A DNA stretch of 64,000 bases from Enterococcus thailandicus. GTDB taxonomy: Bacteria; Bacillota; Bacilli; Lactobacillales; Enterococcaceae. Both the position numbers and the translations under genes were made by a program. The notes under the pieces were generated by a model that was not told the DNA's origin, did not search any database, and saw only the letters and a list, made by a program, of their open reading frames with translations. The DNA lies in the NCBI RefSeq assembly GCF_001886265.1, contig NZ_JXLE01000005.1, forward strand, positions 108,370-172,369. The letters are read 5' to 3'. Of this stretch, positions 52,818-61,752 are shown in pieces (the first letter of the stretch is position 1; each line of letters starts with the position of its first letter).

Positions 52818-52865
52818 AAAAAAGGTGAGCCCAAACCGTTATCGGATGTGGGCTCACCTTTTTCG
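52818..52865. terminator. Bidirectional terminator between the ArsR and PpsR-like genes
   Basis: AAAAAGGTGAGCCCA pairs perfectly with TGGGCTCACCTTTTT, loop of about 15 nt, T tracts on both strands. Confidence 0.95.
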
Positions 52866-52895
52866 TTGGTGCGAATTAAAATAAGAATCAGGGAA

Positions 52896-53756
52896 TCAAT
52901 CGGAAGTTTCAGAAGACTCTGTTCCATAATAGCTGTGGTCTTCTAATTCAAGTGCATTTAAAATCAGAGAAGCAGTTTCTTCAATAGAAAGCGAGGCGAC
53001 ATTGATTACTACACAGCCCAGTTTTTGATAAAGATCATTTGCGAAGTCTAATTCTGCACGAATCTTTTCAATATCAGAATAAGCAGTATCTGGATTTAAC
53101 CCATAAGAGCGCATGCGTTCCTTACGAATGCTGTTTAAAATATCGGGATCATTGGTTAGACCGACAATTTTTTTAGGATCTACTTCCCACAATTGCTTTG
53201 GAATATGTGCTTGTGGAATCAAAGGTAAATTTGCAACCTTTAAATTTTTGTTGGCTAAAAATAGACTCAAAGGTGTTTTGGAAGTACGAGAAACGCCAAG
53301 CAAAACAACATCTGCTTCTAAAAATCCTCGAGGGTCTTTACCATCGTCATATTTCACTGCAAATTCCATTGCTTTGATGCGTTTGAAATAGTTTTCATTC
53401 AACAAATGAAGTGCGCCGGGTTGACGCGTTGGTTGAATCCCGGTTCGTCGTTCGATTTCGGCTACAGGTGGCGTCATGATATCAAAGCTGAACAATTCGT
53501 TTTCATCACAAAATGTTCGAGCTGTGTCGATCAATTCTTGATTGATCAAGGTGTGGAGAACGATGGCTTGTTCTGTCAAGGCATCATTTAATGCATTGAG
53601 TAAAGTTTCTTTGTCAGTGACAAATGTTCGACGAAATAAATTGAATTCGACACTTGGATACTGAGCCATTGTTGCTTGTGCTAATTTGGTTGCTGTTTCA
53701 CCAGCAGAGTCAGAGATGACAAAAAAAGTAACTAATTCAGTTGAATCTGAAGCCAT
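52896..53756 (-). CDS. PpsR/YqfL-family kinase-pyrophosphorylase (DUF299)
   Basis: A 286-aa protein of the DUF299 family, which regulates pyruvate,phosphate dikinase or PEP synthetase by ADP-dependent phosphorylation and phosphate-dependent reversal of a Thr next to the catalytic His. N-terminal VTFFVISDSAGETATKLA and the P-loop-like LLGVSRTSKTPLSLFLA (near 155) are diagnostic. Start ATG 53756 (MASDSTEL) is chosen for GTGAGG before it; upstream in-frame codons would overlap the divergent zur-like gene. Which target it modifies is unknown, as no dikinase lies in the window. Confidence 0.9.
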   Translation of the reverse strand: MASDSTELVTFFVISDSAGETATKLAQATMAQYPSVEFNLFRRTFVTDKETLLNALNDALTEQAIVLHTLINQELIDTARTFCDENELFSFDIMTPPVAEIERRTGIQPTRQPGALHLLNENYFKRIKAMEFAVKYDDGKDPRGFLEADVVLLGVSRTSKTPLSLFLANKNLKVANLPLIPQAHIPKQLWEVDPKKIVGLTNDPDILNSIRKERMRSYGLNPDTAYSDIEKIRAELDFANDLYQKLGCVVINVASLSIEETASLILNALELEDHSYYGTESSETSD

Positions 53757-53791
53757 AAGAAAAACCTCACTTGCTTTTTTTTTTGCTTTAT

Positions 53792-53800
53792 TATACCATA
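53792..53800 (-). promoter_or_regulatory. Extended -10 promoter of the PpsR-like gene
   Basis: On the minus strand ATGGTATAAT gives TGn plus a perfect -10 TATAAT, about 35 bp before the start. A promoter for the divergent zur-like gene is not clear in the same 90-bp gap. Confidence 0.5.
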
Positions 53801-53846
53801 CTCTGGAATGCGTACTTCGTAATCGTTTTGATTTGGAGGAAGAGGA

Positions 53847-54275
53847 ATGAAAAAGCAAACATTAATTGAACAATCTTTGGAAACACTCAAAAATAACGGA
53901 TTTAAATACACGAAAAAAAGAGAAGCTTTGTTGACTTACTTGGTAAAGCGTAATCGCTATGTCTCTGCTAAAGAAGTCTTTGACTATATGAACGAAACAT
54001 TCAAAGGTGTAAGTTACGATACGATTTACCGCAACTTGCATGATTTTGCTGAACTTGATTTATTGGAAGAAACCGACTTGAATGGGGAAATGAAATTCCG
54101 CTTTCATTGTTGTCAGGGCGAAATCGGTCACCATCATCATTTTATCTGCACTGTATGTGGGAAGACGAAAGAAATCCATATGTGCCCAATGAACTATTTT
54201 GAAGAACAACTTGGTGGGTGCACGATTGAAGGTCACCGATTTGAAATCTTTGGGCGTTGTGAAGATTGTCAATGA
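53847..54275 (+). CDS. zur: Fur-family metalloregulator, probably Zur
   Basis: A 142-aa Fur-superfamily repressor: winged helix (about 15-85, with VSYDTIYRNLHDF as recognition helix) and a dimerisation domain with the metal-rich HHHHFICTVCGKTKEI and the C-terminal CEDC. The two CxxC pairs form the structural zinc site. From synteny with rpsU-yqeY-phoH I believe it is the zinc uptake regulator of enterococci; sequence alone cannot exclude Fur. PerR is less likely. It starts divergently from the PpsR-like gene. Confidence 0.85.
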   Translation: MKKQTLIEQSLETLKNNGFKYTKKREALLTYLVKRNRYVSAKEVFDYMNETFKGVSYDTIYRNLHDFAELDLLEETDLNGEMKFRFHCCQGEIGHHHHFICTVCGKTKEIHMCPMNYFEEQLGGCTIEGHRFEIFGRCEDCQ

Positions 54276-54326
54276 TTCGATAAAATAAAATAACAACTAA
54301 TAAATCAAAAAAAAAGAAAGAATCCC

Positions 54327-54355
54327 TTGACGGTCAAAAGAGCATTAGCTATAAT
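54327..54355 (+). promoter_or_regulatory. Strong promoter of rpsU
   Basis: -35 TTGACG (54327-54332), 17-bp spacer, perfect -10 TATAAT (54350-54355), an A-rich upstream stretch, and a leader of about 75 nt. Confidence 0.88.
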
Positions 54356-54437
54356 GTTTAAAGGACAGTTTGTTTTTTGGGATAATTATTTCAATAGCAC
54401 TACGGTTACTTTTTAAGCTCGGAGGGAGGGAATTAAC

Positions 54438-54614
54438 ATGTCAAAAACAGTCGTTCGCAAAAACGAATCACTTGACGATGCTCTTCGTCGCTTCAAACGT
54501 TCCGTGTCAAAAGCGGGTACTTTACAAGAATCTCGTAAACGTGAATTCTACGAAAAACCAAGCGTGAAACGTAAGAAAAAATCTGAAGCAGCTAGAAAAC
54601 GCAAAAAATTCTAG
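54438..54614 (+). CDS. rpsU: 30S ribosomal protein S21
   Basis: A 58-aa basic ribosomal protein, [20 protein letters not shown] at the N-terminus and a Lys/Arg-rich end ([14 protein letters not shown]). It binds the 30S platform near the anti-Shine-Dalgarno end of 16S rRNA. Start ATG 54438 has the strong GGAGGGAGGG. A 65-codon frame that crosses this gene in another phase is spurious. The following yqeY gene begins 26 bases after the stop, as is usual in Firmicutes. Confidence 0.97.
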   Translation: MSKTVVRKNESLDDALRRFKRSVSKAGTLQESRKREFYEKPSVKRKKKSEAARKRKKF

Positions 54615-54640
54615 TTCTTTGATGAATTGGAGCTGGTAGT

Positions 54641-55087
54641 GTGTCACTACTAAGTAGATTGAACGATGACATGAAAGCAGCGATGAAGGCAAAAGAGAAA
54701 GAAACTTTGCAAGTCATTCGTATGATTAAGTCATCAATACAAAACGAGCAAATCAAAGTAGGCCACGACTTGACGGAAGATGAAGAATTAACAGTGTTGT
54801 CTCGTGAGATGAAACAACGTCGTGATTCTTTACATGAGTTTGAGCAGGCAGGACGCGATGATTTAGCTGATAAAGTAAAAGGCGAAATTGTAATTGTCGA
54901 AAAGTATATGCCAGAACAACTTTCTGATGATGAAATTCGACAACTTGTTCAAGACGCTATTGCACAAACTGGTGCTTCATCTGTTAAAGAATTTGGCAAA
55001 GTAATGGGAGTTATCATGCCTAAAGTCAAAGGAAAAGCAGACGGAAATCAAGTAAATGCAATCGTAAAAGAACTATTACAAGCTTAA
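54641..55087 (+). CDS. yqeY: GatB/YqeY-domain protein
   Basis: A 148-aa helical protein of the YqeY family, related to the C-terminal tRNA-binding tail domain of GatB. The pattern [32 protein letters not shown] opens the family; a second helical bundle follows ([20 protein letters not shown]). Start is GTG 54641, eight bases after GGAG. Co-transcribed with rpsU; function probably linked to tRNA but unproven. Confidence 0.95.
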   Translation: MSLLSRLNDDMKAAMKAKEKETLQVIRMIKSSIQNEQIKVGHDLTEDEELTVLSREMKQRRDSLHEFEQAGRDDLADKVKGEIVIVEKYMPEQLSDDEIRQLVQDAIAQTGASSVKEFGKVMGVIMPKVKGKADGNQVNAIVKELLQA

Positions 55088-55099
55088 TTTTGTAATCTG

Positions 55100-55130
55100 A
55101 ACCGCAGACAGAAATGTTTGCGGTTTTTTT
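55100..55130 (+). terminator. Terminator after yqeY
   Basis: AACCGCAGAC pairs with GTTTGCGGTT (one mismatch), loop AGAAAT, followed by a T tract. Confidence 0.93.
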
Positions 55131-55203
55131 CTGTTGTTTGAGTTTGAAGAAAAAGGTGTGTCAACGCCCCGCTTTTTATTTGCTATATAGTTTTCTATGA
55201 GTG

Positions 55204-55212
55204 TGGTAAAAT
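55204..55212 (+). promoter_or_regulatory. Extended -10 promoter of the phoH-recO cluster
   Basis: TGGTAAAAT: TGn extension plus -10 TAAAAT (55207-55212), 38 bp before the phoH start. The -35 is poor. Confidence 0.5.
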
Positions 55213-55249
55213 AGACAAGAAATGAAAGAGATAAAGGAGATGTCTATTT

Positions 55250-56221
55250 TTGACAGAAGAGTCCATTTCTTTAGAGATTAGATTAACAGCGGCTGACGAT
55301 GCCAGCTTACTTTTTGGTGCGCACGATAAACACATCAAACTTATAGAAGATGCAACCGACACCGTTATCAATACGCGTGGTGAAACAATTCAACTAATTG
55401 GAACAAATGAACAAGTGAAATTGGCTAGTTCAGTTATCCGCACACTACAAGAACTGATCAAACGCGGAATCCATATCAGTACACCAGATGTGGTAGCGGC
55501 GATAAATATGGGGCGAAAAGGTACCTTAGATTACTTCATCGAGATGTATGAAGAAGAAATTGTGAAAGACAGAAATGGTAAACCTATCCGGGTAAAAAAT
55601 AGTGGACAAAAGAAATACGTTGAGTCCGTCAAACATCATGACGTCGTTTTTGGTATTGGACCTGCTGGAACTGGGAAGACTTTCTTAGCGGTTGTGTTAG
55701 CAATTGCCGCATTAAAAAAAGGCGAAGTCCAAAAGATTATTTTGACTCGACCAGCTGTTGAAGCAGGGGAGAATCTGGGCTTTTTACCCGGGGATCTGAA
55801 AGAAAAAGTTGATCCTTATCTACGTCCTGTTTATGATGCACTTTACCAAATCTTCGGGTTGGAACATACGAACCGTTTAATGGAACGAGGCGTAATTGAA
55901 ATTGCACCTTTGGCGTACATGCGTGGTCGAACATTGGATGACGCATTTGTTATTTTAGATGAGGCACAAAATACGACTGTGGCTCAAATGAAGATGTTTT
56001 TGACTCGTCTTGGTTACCAATCGAAAATGATCGTCAATGGAGACACTAGTCAAATTGACTTGCCAAGAGGGACAATGAGTGGCTTAGTTCATGCTGAACG
56101 TACGTTGAAGCAAATCAAAAAAATTGATTTTGTTAATTTCGAAGCCAGCGATGTTGTGCGACATCCAGTAGTTGCTGAAATTATTCAAGCGTACGAAAAA
56201 GCCGATCTTCATCAAGAATAA
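55250..56221 (+). CDS. phoH: PhoH-family ATPase
   Basis: A 323-aa P-loop ATPase of the PhoH/PhoL family. An N-terminal KH-like domain (about 1-100) leads to the ATPase core with Walker A GPAGTGKTF (near 138) and DEAQN in Walker B. PhoH proteins are linked to RNA metabolism and ribosome assembly and usually neighbour ybeY, as here. Start is TTG 55250, ten bases after AAAGGAG. First gene of the phoH-pgpH-ybeY-dgkA-era cluster. Confidence 0.95.
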   Translation: MTEESISLEIRLTAADDASLLFGAHDKHIKLIEDATDTVINTRGETIQLIGTNEQVKLASSVIRTLQELIKRGIHISTPDVVAAINMGRKGTLDYFIEMYEEEIVKDRNGKPIRVKNSGQKKYVESVKHHDVVFGIGPAGTGKTFLAVVLAIAALKKGEVQKIILTRPAVEAGENLGFLPGDLKEKVDPYLRPVYDALYQIFGLEHTNRLMERGVIEIAPLAYMRGRTLDDAFVILDEAQNTTVAQMKMFLTRLGYQSKMIVNGDTSQIDLPRGTMSGLVHAERTLKQIKKIDFVNFEASDVVRHPVVAEIIQAYEKADLHQE

Positions 56222-56244
56222 GCTTTGCTTAGGAGGATAAGCAC

Positions 56245-58446
56245 ATGTTGAATAAAACAATCCAGCAACTGCAAGCAAAATTAGGAAAGGCGTTTTTGCC
56301 CTTGCTGTTAGCTGTGTTTTTTGTGATCGTTTGTGGGGTGACTTTTAGTAGTGTCAAACAAAAAGCAAACGATTTTAGAGAAGGACAAGTAGCTGAAGAA
56401 AGTATTCGTGCAACCAAAACGATTGAGAATACAGAAGAGACCGAGCAAAAGAGAAAATTGGCAGCCGAAGCAGTCACACCAGAGTACACCTATCAACAAG
56501 ATTTAGCAGCTGATCAAAATGACCGAATCAAGCAACTGTTTGATTTGATTAACAAAACAAATGATACAATCGACAAGGCGTATGATGAGAAAGTCAAAAA
56601 GGCCAGTGACGATGCTAATATTCCTAAACCAACGATTGATGAAAGAATTGCAGCACTGAAGAAGAATTTTGAAACAGTGAACGTAGAAGATGTCGCGTTT
56701 TACCAAAAGTTACCTAGCAATTTTTATACACTCATTTTCGGTATGACAGAGGATGAATTGTCGACTGTTCGTGATGAAAGTCTGAAATTAATCGATGAAC
56801 AAATGAGTAAGCAAGTAAGAGAAAGCGATGTTGACACATTTAAGCAAGAGGCACAGGATAAAATCCAATATCTCAATGTTACCTCTGCGCAACAACAAGT
56901 ACTGAACTACTTGGTGGATCAAGGAATCGTAGTGAATGATGTTCTTAATGAGAAGAAGACCGAAGAACTGAAAGCTACTGCACGGGAAGCTGTTCAGCCT
57001 GTAATGATTTTCCAAGGAGAAATCATTGTACGCGAAGGAAATCAAATTGATGCAGCCGCAATGAAAAAATTAGAATTATTGGGACTAACCAATCAAACAA
57101 CTTCGATTTTTCCGCTAGTTGCAATGATTTTAGCCGTGTTGCTTCAAATTGTTGTTTTGACTTACAATTCATTGCAATTTCAAGATTCAGATAAACGGAC
57201 GGAATATGTGTTGTTTTATGTAACAGCAATGTCTTTAAGTATTATCATGATGAAATTTTTCCAATTATTCCAAACGGAACAAGCAACTTATATCCCGTTG
57301 TTTTACCCAGCGGCGTTTACCCCATTGGTCTTAAATTTCTTCCTTAATCGAAGAGCCGGGATTATGGCAGCACTTTTCCAAGCGGTAACAGCGTTATTTA
57401 TCTATTATGGTTCTATTGGGACAAATACCTTAACCGTGTTATTAGTTTCGTATCTGTTTTCTGGTTTGATGGGGACAATCGTTCGTCGTCAACGAATTTC
57501 TGAACAAGGATTACCAGCGGTTTTATGGGTAATTATCTTCCCAACGTTGATGAATATCATCTTGATTGTTTATCAAGGTATGAGCTTTAGTGATGGAACA
57601 ACTTGGTTGACTTTAGTTTGTGGTGTAACGGGCGCACTGTTATCTTTCTTATTAACGATGGGCTTGCATCCTTACATTGAATTAATGGTGACAGATGATA
57701 GTGTGATTGTCTTAAATGAACTAAGTAACCCAAATCATCCACTATTGAAACAACTATTAGAAGAAGCGCCGGGAACGTATCATCATAGTATGATGGTAGC
57801 TAATCTAAGTGCAAATGCAGTAGCAGAAATTGGTGGTCGCTCGCTATTAACCCGAGTGGCTTGTTACTATCATGATATTGGTAAAATTAAACATGCTAGT
57901 TTTTTTGTTGAAAACCTACCGTCTGGTGCTGAAAATCCACATAATTTCCTGTTGCCAGAAGATAGTAAACAAATTATTTTTGGTCATGTGACTGATGGTG
58001 CTAAAATTTTAGAAGAATATGGTATGCCTGAAATGGTCATTGACATTTGTAACCAACATCACGGAACGACATTGATGCGGTATTTTTACGTGAAAGCAAA
58101 GGAACGTAACCCTGAAATAACAGAGGAGCAGTTCCGCTATCCGGGGCCAAAACCACAAACAAGAGAAGCTGGGATTGTCAATATTGCCGATAGCTGTGAA
58201 GCAGCTGTACGTGCAATGGATCATCCAACAGGTGAAAAAATCGAACAATTTGTTCATAACTTGATTGCAGAACGCATTTCAGATGGTCAGCTAGACGAGA
58301 CTGGTTTAACATTGAAAGAAATTCGCAAAGTTGAGAAATCATTGATTAGTGGATTAAGTAGTACGTTCCACTCGCGAATCAAGTATCCAAAAATGAAATC
58401 AGAAGCTGAAAAATTAAAAGAAGAGCAAGCACAAACACAAGAATAA
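56245..58446 (+). CDS. pgpH: Membrane HD-domain cyclic-di-AMP phosphodiesterase PgpH
   Basis: A 733-aa protein with the 7TM-HD architecture. One membrane segment (about 15-37), an extracellular domain (about 45-285), seven membrane segments (about 290-490) and a cytoplasmic HD domain (about 510-700) with the His-Asp pair in YYHDIGKIKH and further ligands in NQHH. PgpH of Listeria degrades cyclic-di-AMP to pApA, controlling osmotic balance and wall strength. Ribosome site AGGAGG; 24 bases after phoH. Confidence 0.95.
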   Translation: MLNKTIQQLQAKLGKAFLPLLLAVFFVIVCGVTFSSVKQKANDFREGQVAEESIRATKTIENTEETEQKRKLAAEAVTPEYTYQQDLAADQNDRIKQLFDLINKTNDTIDKAYDEKVKKASDDANIPKPTIDERIAALKKNFETVNVEDVAFYQKLPSNFYTLIFGMTEDELSTVRDESLKLIDEQMSKQVRESDVDTFKQEAQDKIQYLNVTSAQQQVLNYLVDQGIVVNDVLNEKKTEELKATAREAVQPVMIFQGEIIVREGNQIDAAAMKKLELLGLTNQTTSIFPLVAMILAVLLQIVVLTYNSLQFQDSDKRTEYVLFYVTAMSLSIIMMKFFQLFQTEQATYIPLFYPAAFTPLVLNFFLNRRAGIMAALFQAVTALFIYYGSIGTNTLTVLLVSYLFSGLMGTIVRRQRISEQGLPAVLWVIIFPTLMNIILIVYQGMSFSDGTTWLTLVCGVTGALLSFLLTMGLHPYIELMVTDDSVIVLNELSNPNHPLLKQLLEEAPGTYHHSMMVANLSANAVAEIGGRSLLTRVACYYHDIGKIKHASFFVENLPSGAENPHNFLLPEDSKQIIFGHVTDGAKILEEYGMPEMVIDICNQHHGTTLMRYFYVKAKERNPEITEEQFRYPGPKPQTREAGIVNIADSCEAAVRAMDHPTGEKIEQFVHNLIAERISDGQLDETGLTLKEIRKVEKSLISGLSSTFHSRIKYPKMKSEAEKLKEEQAQTQE

Positions 58447-58480
58447 TCTAAAAAGTGAGTAAAGAAAGAAGCGATGACTA

Positions 58481-58957
58481 ATGGATATTACATTCATGGA
58501 TGAAACAAACAAAGTACCTGAGGAGAAGATGCAAGAAATCGACGAACTACTCCAGTTTGCAGCCGATTATTTAAAATTGCCTGAAGAAACTGAAATGTCA
58601 GTGACTTTCATGGATAATGATGCGATCCAAGTAATCAATCGTGATTATCGAGGAAAAGATGCACCAACTGACGTCATTAGTTTTGCTTTGGAAGAAGAAG
58701 GCGAAGACGAGATCCCAGTTATTTTTGAAGATGGAGAGAATCCAATGCCACGTGTTCTTGGCGACATTATGATCTCAATCGAACGCGCTGCAGAACAAGC
58801 AGAATCATATGGCCATTCATATGATCGCGAATTAGGTTTCTTAGCAGTACATGGTTTCTTACACATCAACGGGTATGACCACATGACCCCTGAAGACGAG
58901 AAAGAAATGTTTGGGTTACAGAAAGAGATTTTGGATGCTTATGGACTTAAAAGATAA
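58481..58957 (+). CDS. ybeY: Endoribonuclease YbeY
   Basis: A 158-aa zinc metalloprotein needed for 16S rRNA 3'-end maturation and 70S quality control. The zinc motif H-x3-H-x5-H is present as HGFLHINGYDH in the C-terminal third, and the DVISFALEE region is typical. Its last codons overlap the start of dgkA. Confidence 0.96.
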   Translation: MDITFMDETNKVPEEKMQEIDELLQFAADYLKLPEETEMSVTFMDNDAIQVINRDYRGKDAPTDVISFALEEEGEDEIPVIFEDGENPMPRVLGDIMISIERAAEQAESYGHSYDRELGFLAVHGFLHINGYDHMTPEDEKEMFGLQKEILDAYGLKR

Positions 58958-59333
58958 ACAGGTTGAGAAGAATAAACATTTTATGACTTCTGTGGAATTT
59001 GCCATTCAAGGAGTAAAAACGGTTTTTGATGAAGAACGCAACATGAAAACTCATGTTGTGTTCGGCATCTTTGCATTGATTGCTGGCGTTATTTTTCAGC
59101 TTAGTCAGAATGAATGGCTGTGGCTGTTTTTAGCTATTTTTTTAGTGTGGATCGTTGAAATTTTAAATACTGTTTTTGAAAATGTTGTCGATATGTTTAC
59201 GGACTTTCATTTTCACCCGATCGGGAAAAAAATTAAAGACATGGCTGCGGGAGCGGTTTTATTGACGGCTTGTTTTGCGGTGATCGTAGGTTTGATTTTA
59301 TTTGTTCCCAAAATTTATCAATTATTTTTTTAA
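58941..59333 (+). CDS. dgkA: Diacylglycerol/undecaprenol kinase
   Basis: A 130-aa integral membrane kinase with three membrane segments (about 40-58, 62-82, 108-128). The catalytic stretch is EILNTVFENVVDM, and FAIQGVKTVFDEERNMKTH is the N-terminal amphipathic part. Gram-positive members phosphorylate undecaprenol for cell-wall synthesis. Start ATG 58941 (MDLKDK) lies inside ybeY with a 17-bp overlap; ATG 58935 is two codons earlier and possible. Confidence 0.92.
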   Translation: MDLKDKQVEKNKHFMTSVEFAIQGVKTVFDEERNMKTHVVFGIFALIAGVIFQLSQNEWLWLFLAIFLVWIVEILNTVFENVVDMFTDFHFHPIGKKIKDMAAGAVLLTACFAVIVGLILFVPKIYQLFF

Positions 59334-59351
59334 AGAAGAAGGAGAAACAAT

Positions 59352-60251
59352 ATGCCAGAACATAAATCAGGATTTGTTGCCATTGTTGGACGCCCTAACG
59401 TTGGTAAGTCAACACTTTTGAATCGAATCGTTGGTCAAAAAATTGCCATCATGAGTGACAAAGCACAAACAACTAGAAATAAAATCCAAGGAGTCTACAC
59501 GACACCAGAAGCACAATTGATTTTTATTGATACGCCAGGAATTCATAAACCCAAACATCGCTTAGGTGACTTCATGGTCGAAGCAGCTTACAGCGCACTG
59601 AAAGAAGTAGATGCTGTATTATTTATGATTAGTGCGGATCAAAAGCGTGGCCGTGGGGATGATTTTATTATTGAACGACTAAAAAATGTAACCTCACCTG
59701 TTTATCTAGTTATCAATAAAATTGATAAAATCCATCCAGATGAGTTGCTAAGTATTATCGAAGATTATTCTTCACAGATGCCATTTGCTCAAGTAGTGCC
59801 GATTTCTGCAACTGAAGGAAACAATGTGGATCGTTTGATGGAAACTTTAGTGGATGAAATGCCAGAGGGTCCGCAATATTTCCCAGAAGATCAAATAACA
59901 GATCATCCAGAATATTTTGTTGTTTCAGAATTGATTCGAGAAAAAGTACTGGTATTGACTCGTGACGAAGTTCCTCATTCCGTAGCAGTCGTTGTTGATT
60001 CGATGAAACGTAATGAAAATGATAAAATTCAAATCCAAGCAACGATCATTGTTGAACGTGATAGCCAAAAAGGAATCATCATTGGCAAAGGCGGAAAAAT
60101 GTTGAAACAAATCGGAACAAAAGCGCGTAAAGATATTGAAAGTTTACTCGGTGATAAAGTTTTCTTGGAACTTTGGGTAAAAGTTCAAAAGGATTGGCGT
60201 GACAAAAAAGTCTATCTCCAAGACTTTGGTTACCGTAAAGACGAATACTAA
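59352..60251 (+). CDS. era: GTPase Era
   Basis: A 299-aa GTPase essential for 30S maturation. GTP-binding motifs G1 GRPNVGKS (13-20), G3 DTPG, G4 NKID and the SAT G5 are intact, followed by a KH domain with [13 protein letters not shown] that binds the 3' end of 16S rRNA. Functionally linked to neighbouring ybeY. Ribosome site GAAGGAG. Confidence 0.97.
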   Translation: MPEHKSGFVAIVGRPNVGKSTLLNRIVGQKIAIMSDKAQTTRNKIQGVYTTPEAQLIFIDTPGIHKPKHRLGDFMVEAAYSALKEVDAVLFMISADQKRGRGDDFIIERLKNVTSPVYLVINKIDKIHPDELLSIIEDYSSQMPFAQVVPISATEGNNVDRLMETLVDEMPEGPQYFPEDQITDHPEYFVVSELIREKVLVLTRDEVPHSVAVVVDSMKRNENDKIQIQATIIVERDSQKGIIIGKGGKMLKQIGTKARKDIESLLGDKVFLELWVKVQKDWRDKKVYLQDFGYRKDEY

Positions 60252-60263
60252 AATCAGTAAAAA

Positions 60264-60310
60264 AGAACGGATCTGGACAGGTAGCAATACTTTTTCCAGA
60301 TTTCTTTTTT
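60264..60310 (+). terminator. Weak terminator between era and recO
   Basis: ATCTGGA (60271-60277) pairs with TCCAGAT (60295-60301), then C and seven T. The stem is short with a 17-nt loop, so read-through into recO is likely. Confidence 0.55.
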
Positions 60311-60326
60311 TGAGGAGGGGAATCGA

Positions 60327-61187
60327 TTGAGTCAATTGGTTGAATCAAAAGGCTTGATTATTTCTAGTCGCAACTATAAAGAAAAAGATAAATTGGTCAA
60401 GATTTTTACAGAATCAGCGGGGAAAATGATGTTTTATGTCAAAGGTATCCATCGACAAAACCAGCCATTAGCACCTGCTATTCGACCGTTTACTCAAGCT
60501 GTTTATATTGGCACCTTTAAAAGTGAGGGTCTATCTTTTATCACGAGTGTCAAAGATGTTCATGCCTATCGTAAAATTCAAGAAGATATTTTTTTGAGTG
60601 GCTATGGGACTTATTTGTTAAGTTTGGTTGATGCAGCAATTGAAGATCACCAATATGATCCGAATCTTTTTCATTTTACGCAACAAGCGTTGGAAAGAAT
60701 GAATCAAGGAGACGATGCAGAAATCATCACCAATATTTTTGAGATCCAAATCCTACAACGATTTGGGATTGCACCGATTTGGACGCATTGCGCGGTTTGC
60801 GGTGAAACACAAGGAAAATTTGATTATTCTTCAAAATATGGCGGTGTGATTTGCGAACGTCATTGGTCCCTTGATCCAAGAAGGTATCACGCGGATCCTC
60901 GAGCTGTTTATTTTGCACGTATGTTTTCTGCTATTTCTTATGAGAGAATCAACGGAATCCATTTAAAAGAAGAAACGAAGCAAGTGATTCGTCAATTGAT
61001 TGATCAGCTTTATGAAGAATATGTGGGGATTCATCTTAAAAGCAAAAAATTTATTGATCAAATGAAATCATGGGAGCATGTGCTCAAACCATTAGAGAAA
61101 AAAGGTGACGCCCCAGCGACTGAGCAAGAAGAAGTAGCTGAGGAACCCGAGTCACCCTTGTCAGCTGATCCTACAGATCATGAGTGA
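60327..61187 (+). CDS. recO: DNA repair protein RecO
   Basis: A 286-aa recombination mediator that helps RecA load on SSB-coated DNA with RecR. An N-terminal OB fold (about 1-80, LVESKGLIISSRNYKEKDKLV), a helical domain and a zinc-type CAVCG motif in the C-terminal half are present. The tail is acidic and rich in Glu and Pro. The start is TTG 60327, seven bases after GAGGAGGGG; no ATG is available near it. Confidence 0.95.
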   Translation: MSQLVESKGLIISSRNYKEKDKLVKIFTESAGKMMFYVKGIHRQNQPLAPAIRPFTQAVYIGTFKSEGLSFITSVKDVHAYRKIQEDIFLSGYGTYLLSLVDAAIEDHQYDPNLFHFTQQALERMNQGDDAEIITNIFEIQILQRFGIAPIWTHCAVCGETQGKFDYSSKYGGVICERHWSLDPRRYHADPRAVYFARMFSAISYERINGIHLKEETKQVIRQLIDQLYEEYVGIHLKSKKFIDQMKSWEHVLKPLEKKGDAPATEQEEVAEEPESPLSADPTDHE

Positions 61188-61226
61188 GCCGAGAAAAAAA
61201 GAAATTTAATTGGTCAATAAAAAAAT

Positions 61227-61256
61227 TTGACAAAAGAGTAACGAAACGGCTATTAT
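61227..61256 (+). promoter_or_regulatory. Promoter of the glycine T-box operon
   Basis: Perfect -35 TTGACA (61227-61232), 18-bp spacer, -10 TATTAT (61251-61256). Confidence 0.8.
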
Positions 61257-61265
61257 TAACCGTAG

Positions 61266-61470
61266 ATAAAAATAGTACGTTGATCAAGAAGAGTAAAAAA
61301 TACGTGGGTAAAAGCGAGTTCGGGAGAGTGTGAGCCGAATACAATCGATTTTTGAAGTGGCGCTTGGGAGTACGTGAAACGAAGCTGCCGAATGTTTATT
61401 CGGAAGTAGGGTGGAACCGCGAATTTATTCGTCCCTATGTCTGTAGTCAGACATAGGGACTTTTTGTATT
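61266..61470 (+). promoter_or_regulatory. T-box riboswitch (glycyl-tRNA responsive)
   Basis: The leader carries the T-box sequence AGGGTGGAACCGCG (61408-61421) and downstream terminator. A GTGTGAG-containing stem I lies before, and a GGC at 61359-61361 is the candidate glycine specifier codon. Uncharged tRNA-Gly would bind, stabilise the antiterminator and allow expression of the small gene and glyQS. Specifier identity is inferred from the genes downstream. Confidence 0.93.
61431..61465 (+). terminator. T-box regulated terminator
   Basis: A 13-bp perfect stem GTCCCTATGTCTG / CAGACATAGGGAC with loop TAGT and five T. Mutually exclusive with the antiterminator that includes the T-box. Confidence 0.95.
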
Positions 61471-61487
61471 TTTAGGAGGAAATCAAG

Positions 61488-61730
61488 ATGCAATTTGACA
61501 TGGAAATCCCGGCAACAGAGTTTAAAGAAAACCGAATCAAAATTCTTTCAAGTGTCGCATTAGCAGTCAGTGTTGTTGATGACCAAGAACAAGTGAAAGA
61601 AAGCTTTACCACCAGACCAGAAGAAACGATTTATTCAATTACTGCACAATTAGCTGAGACAGACGTTGTTCGTGTGAAGTTGATTCCAGGTTCAGTCGTC
61701 GCATTTTATCCAGTCGTGCAAGCTTTGTAA
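61488..61730 (+). CDS. Small hypothetical protein between the glycine T-box and glyQ
   Basis: An 80-aa acidic protein I do not recognise. The N-terminus MQFDMEIPATEFKENR is followed by short hydrophobic strands (ILSSVALAVSVV; VVRVKLIPGSVVAFYPVV) that suggest a small beta-rich fold, without signal peptide or clear membrane helix and without cysteines. It has a very strong ribosome site (AGGAGG) and is the first gene after the T-box, 22 bases ahead of glyQ, so it must be induced with glycyl-tRNA synthetase. Either it helps the synthetase or it is a translated spacer. Function unknown. Confidence 0.8.
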   Translation: MQFDMEIPATEFKENRIKILSSVALAVSVVDDQEQVKESFTTRPEETIYSITAQLAETDVVRVKLIPGSVVAFYPVVQAL

Positions 61731-61752
61731 GAAATGAAAGGGGTACTATACT

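Noticed and set aside
54370..54567. 65-codon open frame over the rpsU region
   Set aside because: It is out of phase with the clear rpsU gene (54438-54614), which has the ribosome site and the S21 sequence.
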